This document shows, piece after piece, positions 4,900 through 5,202 of a stretch of DNA of 5,202 nucleotides (within the stretch, counting starts at the first letter, position 1; every line of letters starts with the position of its first letter). The stretch comes from Acidobacteriota bacterium (GTDB taxonomy: Bacteria; Acidobacteriota; Terriglobia; Terriglobales; Acidobacteriaceae). Below the pieces are notes generated by a model that saw nothing but the letters and a program-made list of their open reading frames with translations, made no database searches and had not been told where the DNA came from. A program made the position numbers and the translations under genes. The stretch lies in assembly GCA_023441255.1 (NCBI GenBank), contig JAEZPW010000034.1, positions 1 to 5,202 of the forward strand. The letters are read 5' to 3'.

Positions 4900-5202
4900 T
4901 GCTATCTCTAAGCATTTCGTCACAGCGAAGCACTGGCAACTATTGTTGGTCGTCTGTGGTGTATGCGCCGTCGCCGGGATACTGATGACCACGGTCCCGG
5001 CTTCAGGTGACCACGAGAGCTCAATGGGATTTTGGCTTCCCGCAATCGCTCTCAATGTTCTCCTGAGTGTCTACGCAATCCTTTGGGCCTGGTCCTATGG
5101 TTTGTTTCTGAGTTCGATCACACCGGCCGCACTTCGGCTCAAATTGCGGTTCTTCCGTATTGCGGTAGTTCTCCCGTTCCTGTACGTGCCGCTATTCAAC
5201 AT
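4895..5202 (+). CDS. Unrecognised multi-span membrane protein (3' end missing)
   Basis: An ATG at 4895, 7 bases after a strong AGGAG (4883-4887), opens a frame of 102 codons that reaches the window edge without a stop. I do not recognise the family. Hydrophobic segments lie at about residues 16-34 and 46-72, and a third begins near 86 and continues to the edge. A basic stretch (Arg81, Lys83, Arg85, Arg88) between the second and third suggests a cytoplasmic loop, and the polar stretch 35-45 ('PASGDHESSMG') would then be outside. Tryptophans (14, 48, 64, 66) sit near predicted membrane borders. It lies 61 bp after the CPBP-like gene on the same strand and may share its transcript, with expression tuned by the start-site hairpin. 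Coding status rests on the start signal, the open frame and the membrane-protein composition. Confidence 0.65.
   Translation, partial: MDAISKHFVTAKHWQLLLVVCGVCAVAGILMTTVPASGDHESSMGFWLPAIALNVLLSVYAILWAWSYGLFLSSITPAALRLKLRFFRIAVVLPFLYVPLFN

Noticed and set aside
4855..5055. Minus-strand open frame opposite the last membrane protein
   Set aside because: The plus-strand frame has a strong ribosome binding site and continuous hydrophobic segments; this one has no start signal or motif.

Overview
The window looks like a chromosomal piece of a moderately GC-rich Gram-negative bacterium. The best guess is Acidobacteriota (Terriglobia/Koribacter-like), and this is an inference. It rests on a secreted protein joining a carboxypeptidase-regulatory-like domain to TPRs, a second small secreted protein of the same fold type, and a 'CCCACATCTGC' intergenic hairpin that resembles ones I associate with that phylum. 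No tRNA, rRNA, CRISPR array, insertion sequence or phage gene was seen.

Layout. Bases 1-292 (minus) hold the N-terminal part of a small exported protein with a carboxypeptidase-regulatory-like fold; it runs off the left edge. Bases 293-551 are non-coding and unusually rich in inverted repeats: a 12-bp perfect palindrome and a 21-bp dyad just upstream of that gene, a perfect 11-bp-arm hairpin at 387-416, and two smaller dyads. Bases 552-1703 (minus) encode a monomeric sarcosine oxidase/N-methyltryptophan oxidase-type flavoenzyme that keeps the covalent-flavin Cys. It is divergent, across 147 bp, from a class I SAM-dependent methyltransferase with an N-terminal dimerisation/winged-helix domain (1851-2867, plus).

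The 165-bp gap after it carries a 15-bp palindrome overlapping a plausible sigma70 promoter, then two mutually exclusive hairpins in the presumed leader of an exported beta-sandwich plus five-TPR protein (3033-4061). After 43 bp comes a seven-helix membrane protein (4105-4833) with the CPBP/Rce1 (Abi) protease layout but with nearly all catalytic positions substituted. After 61 bp more comes an unrecognised multi-span membrane protein (4895 onward), cut by the right edge. Its ribosome binding site and start codon lie in one 10-bp stem.

How they may work together. The last three plus-strand genes are closely spaced and could form one transcript, with cell-envelope roles suggested by signal and membrane segments. 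The oxidase and methyltransferase share a control region and might be co-regulated, but nothing in the sequence proves a common substrate. The most notable points are two proteins that keep a family scaffold but lack expected catalytic residues (the CPBP-like protein and the methyltransferase), and the start-site hairpin at 4876-4899.
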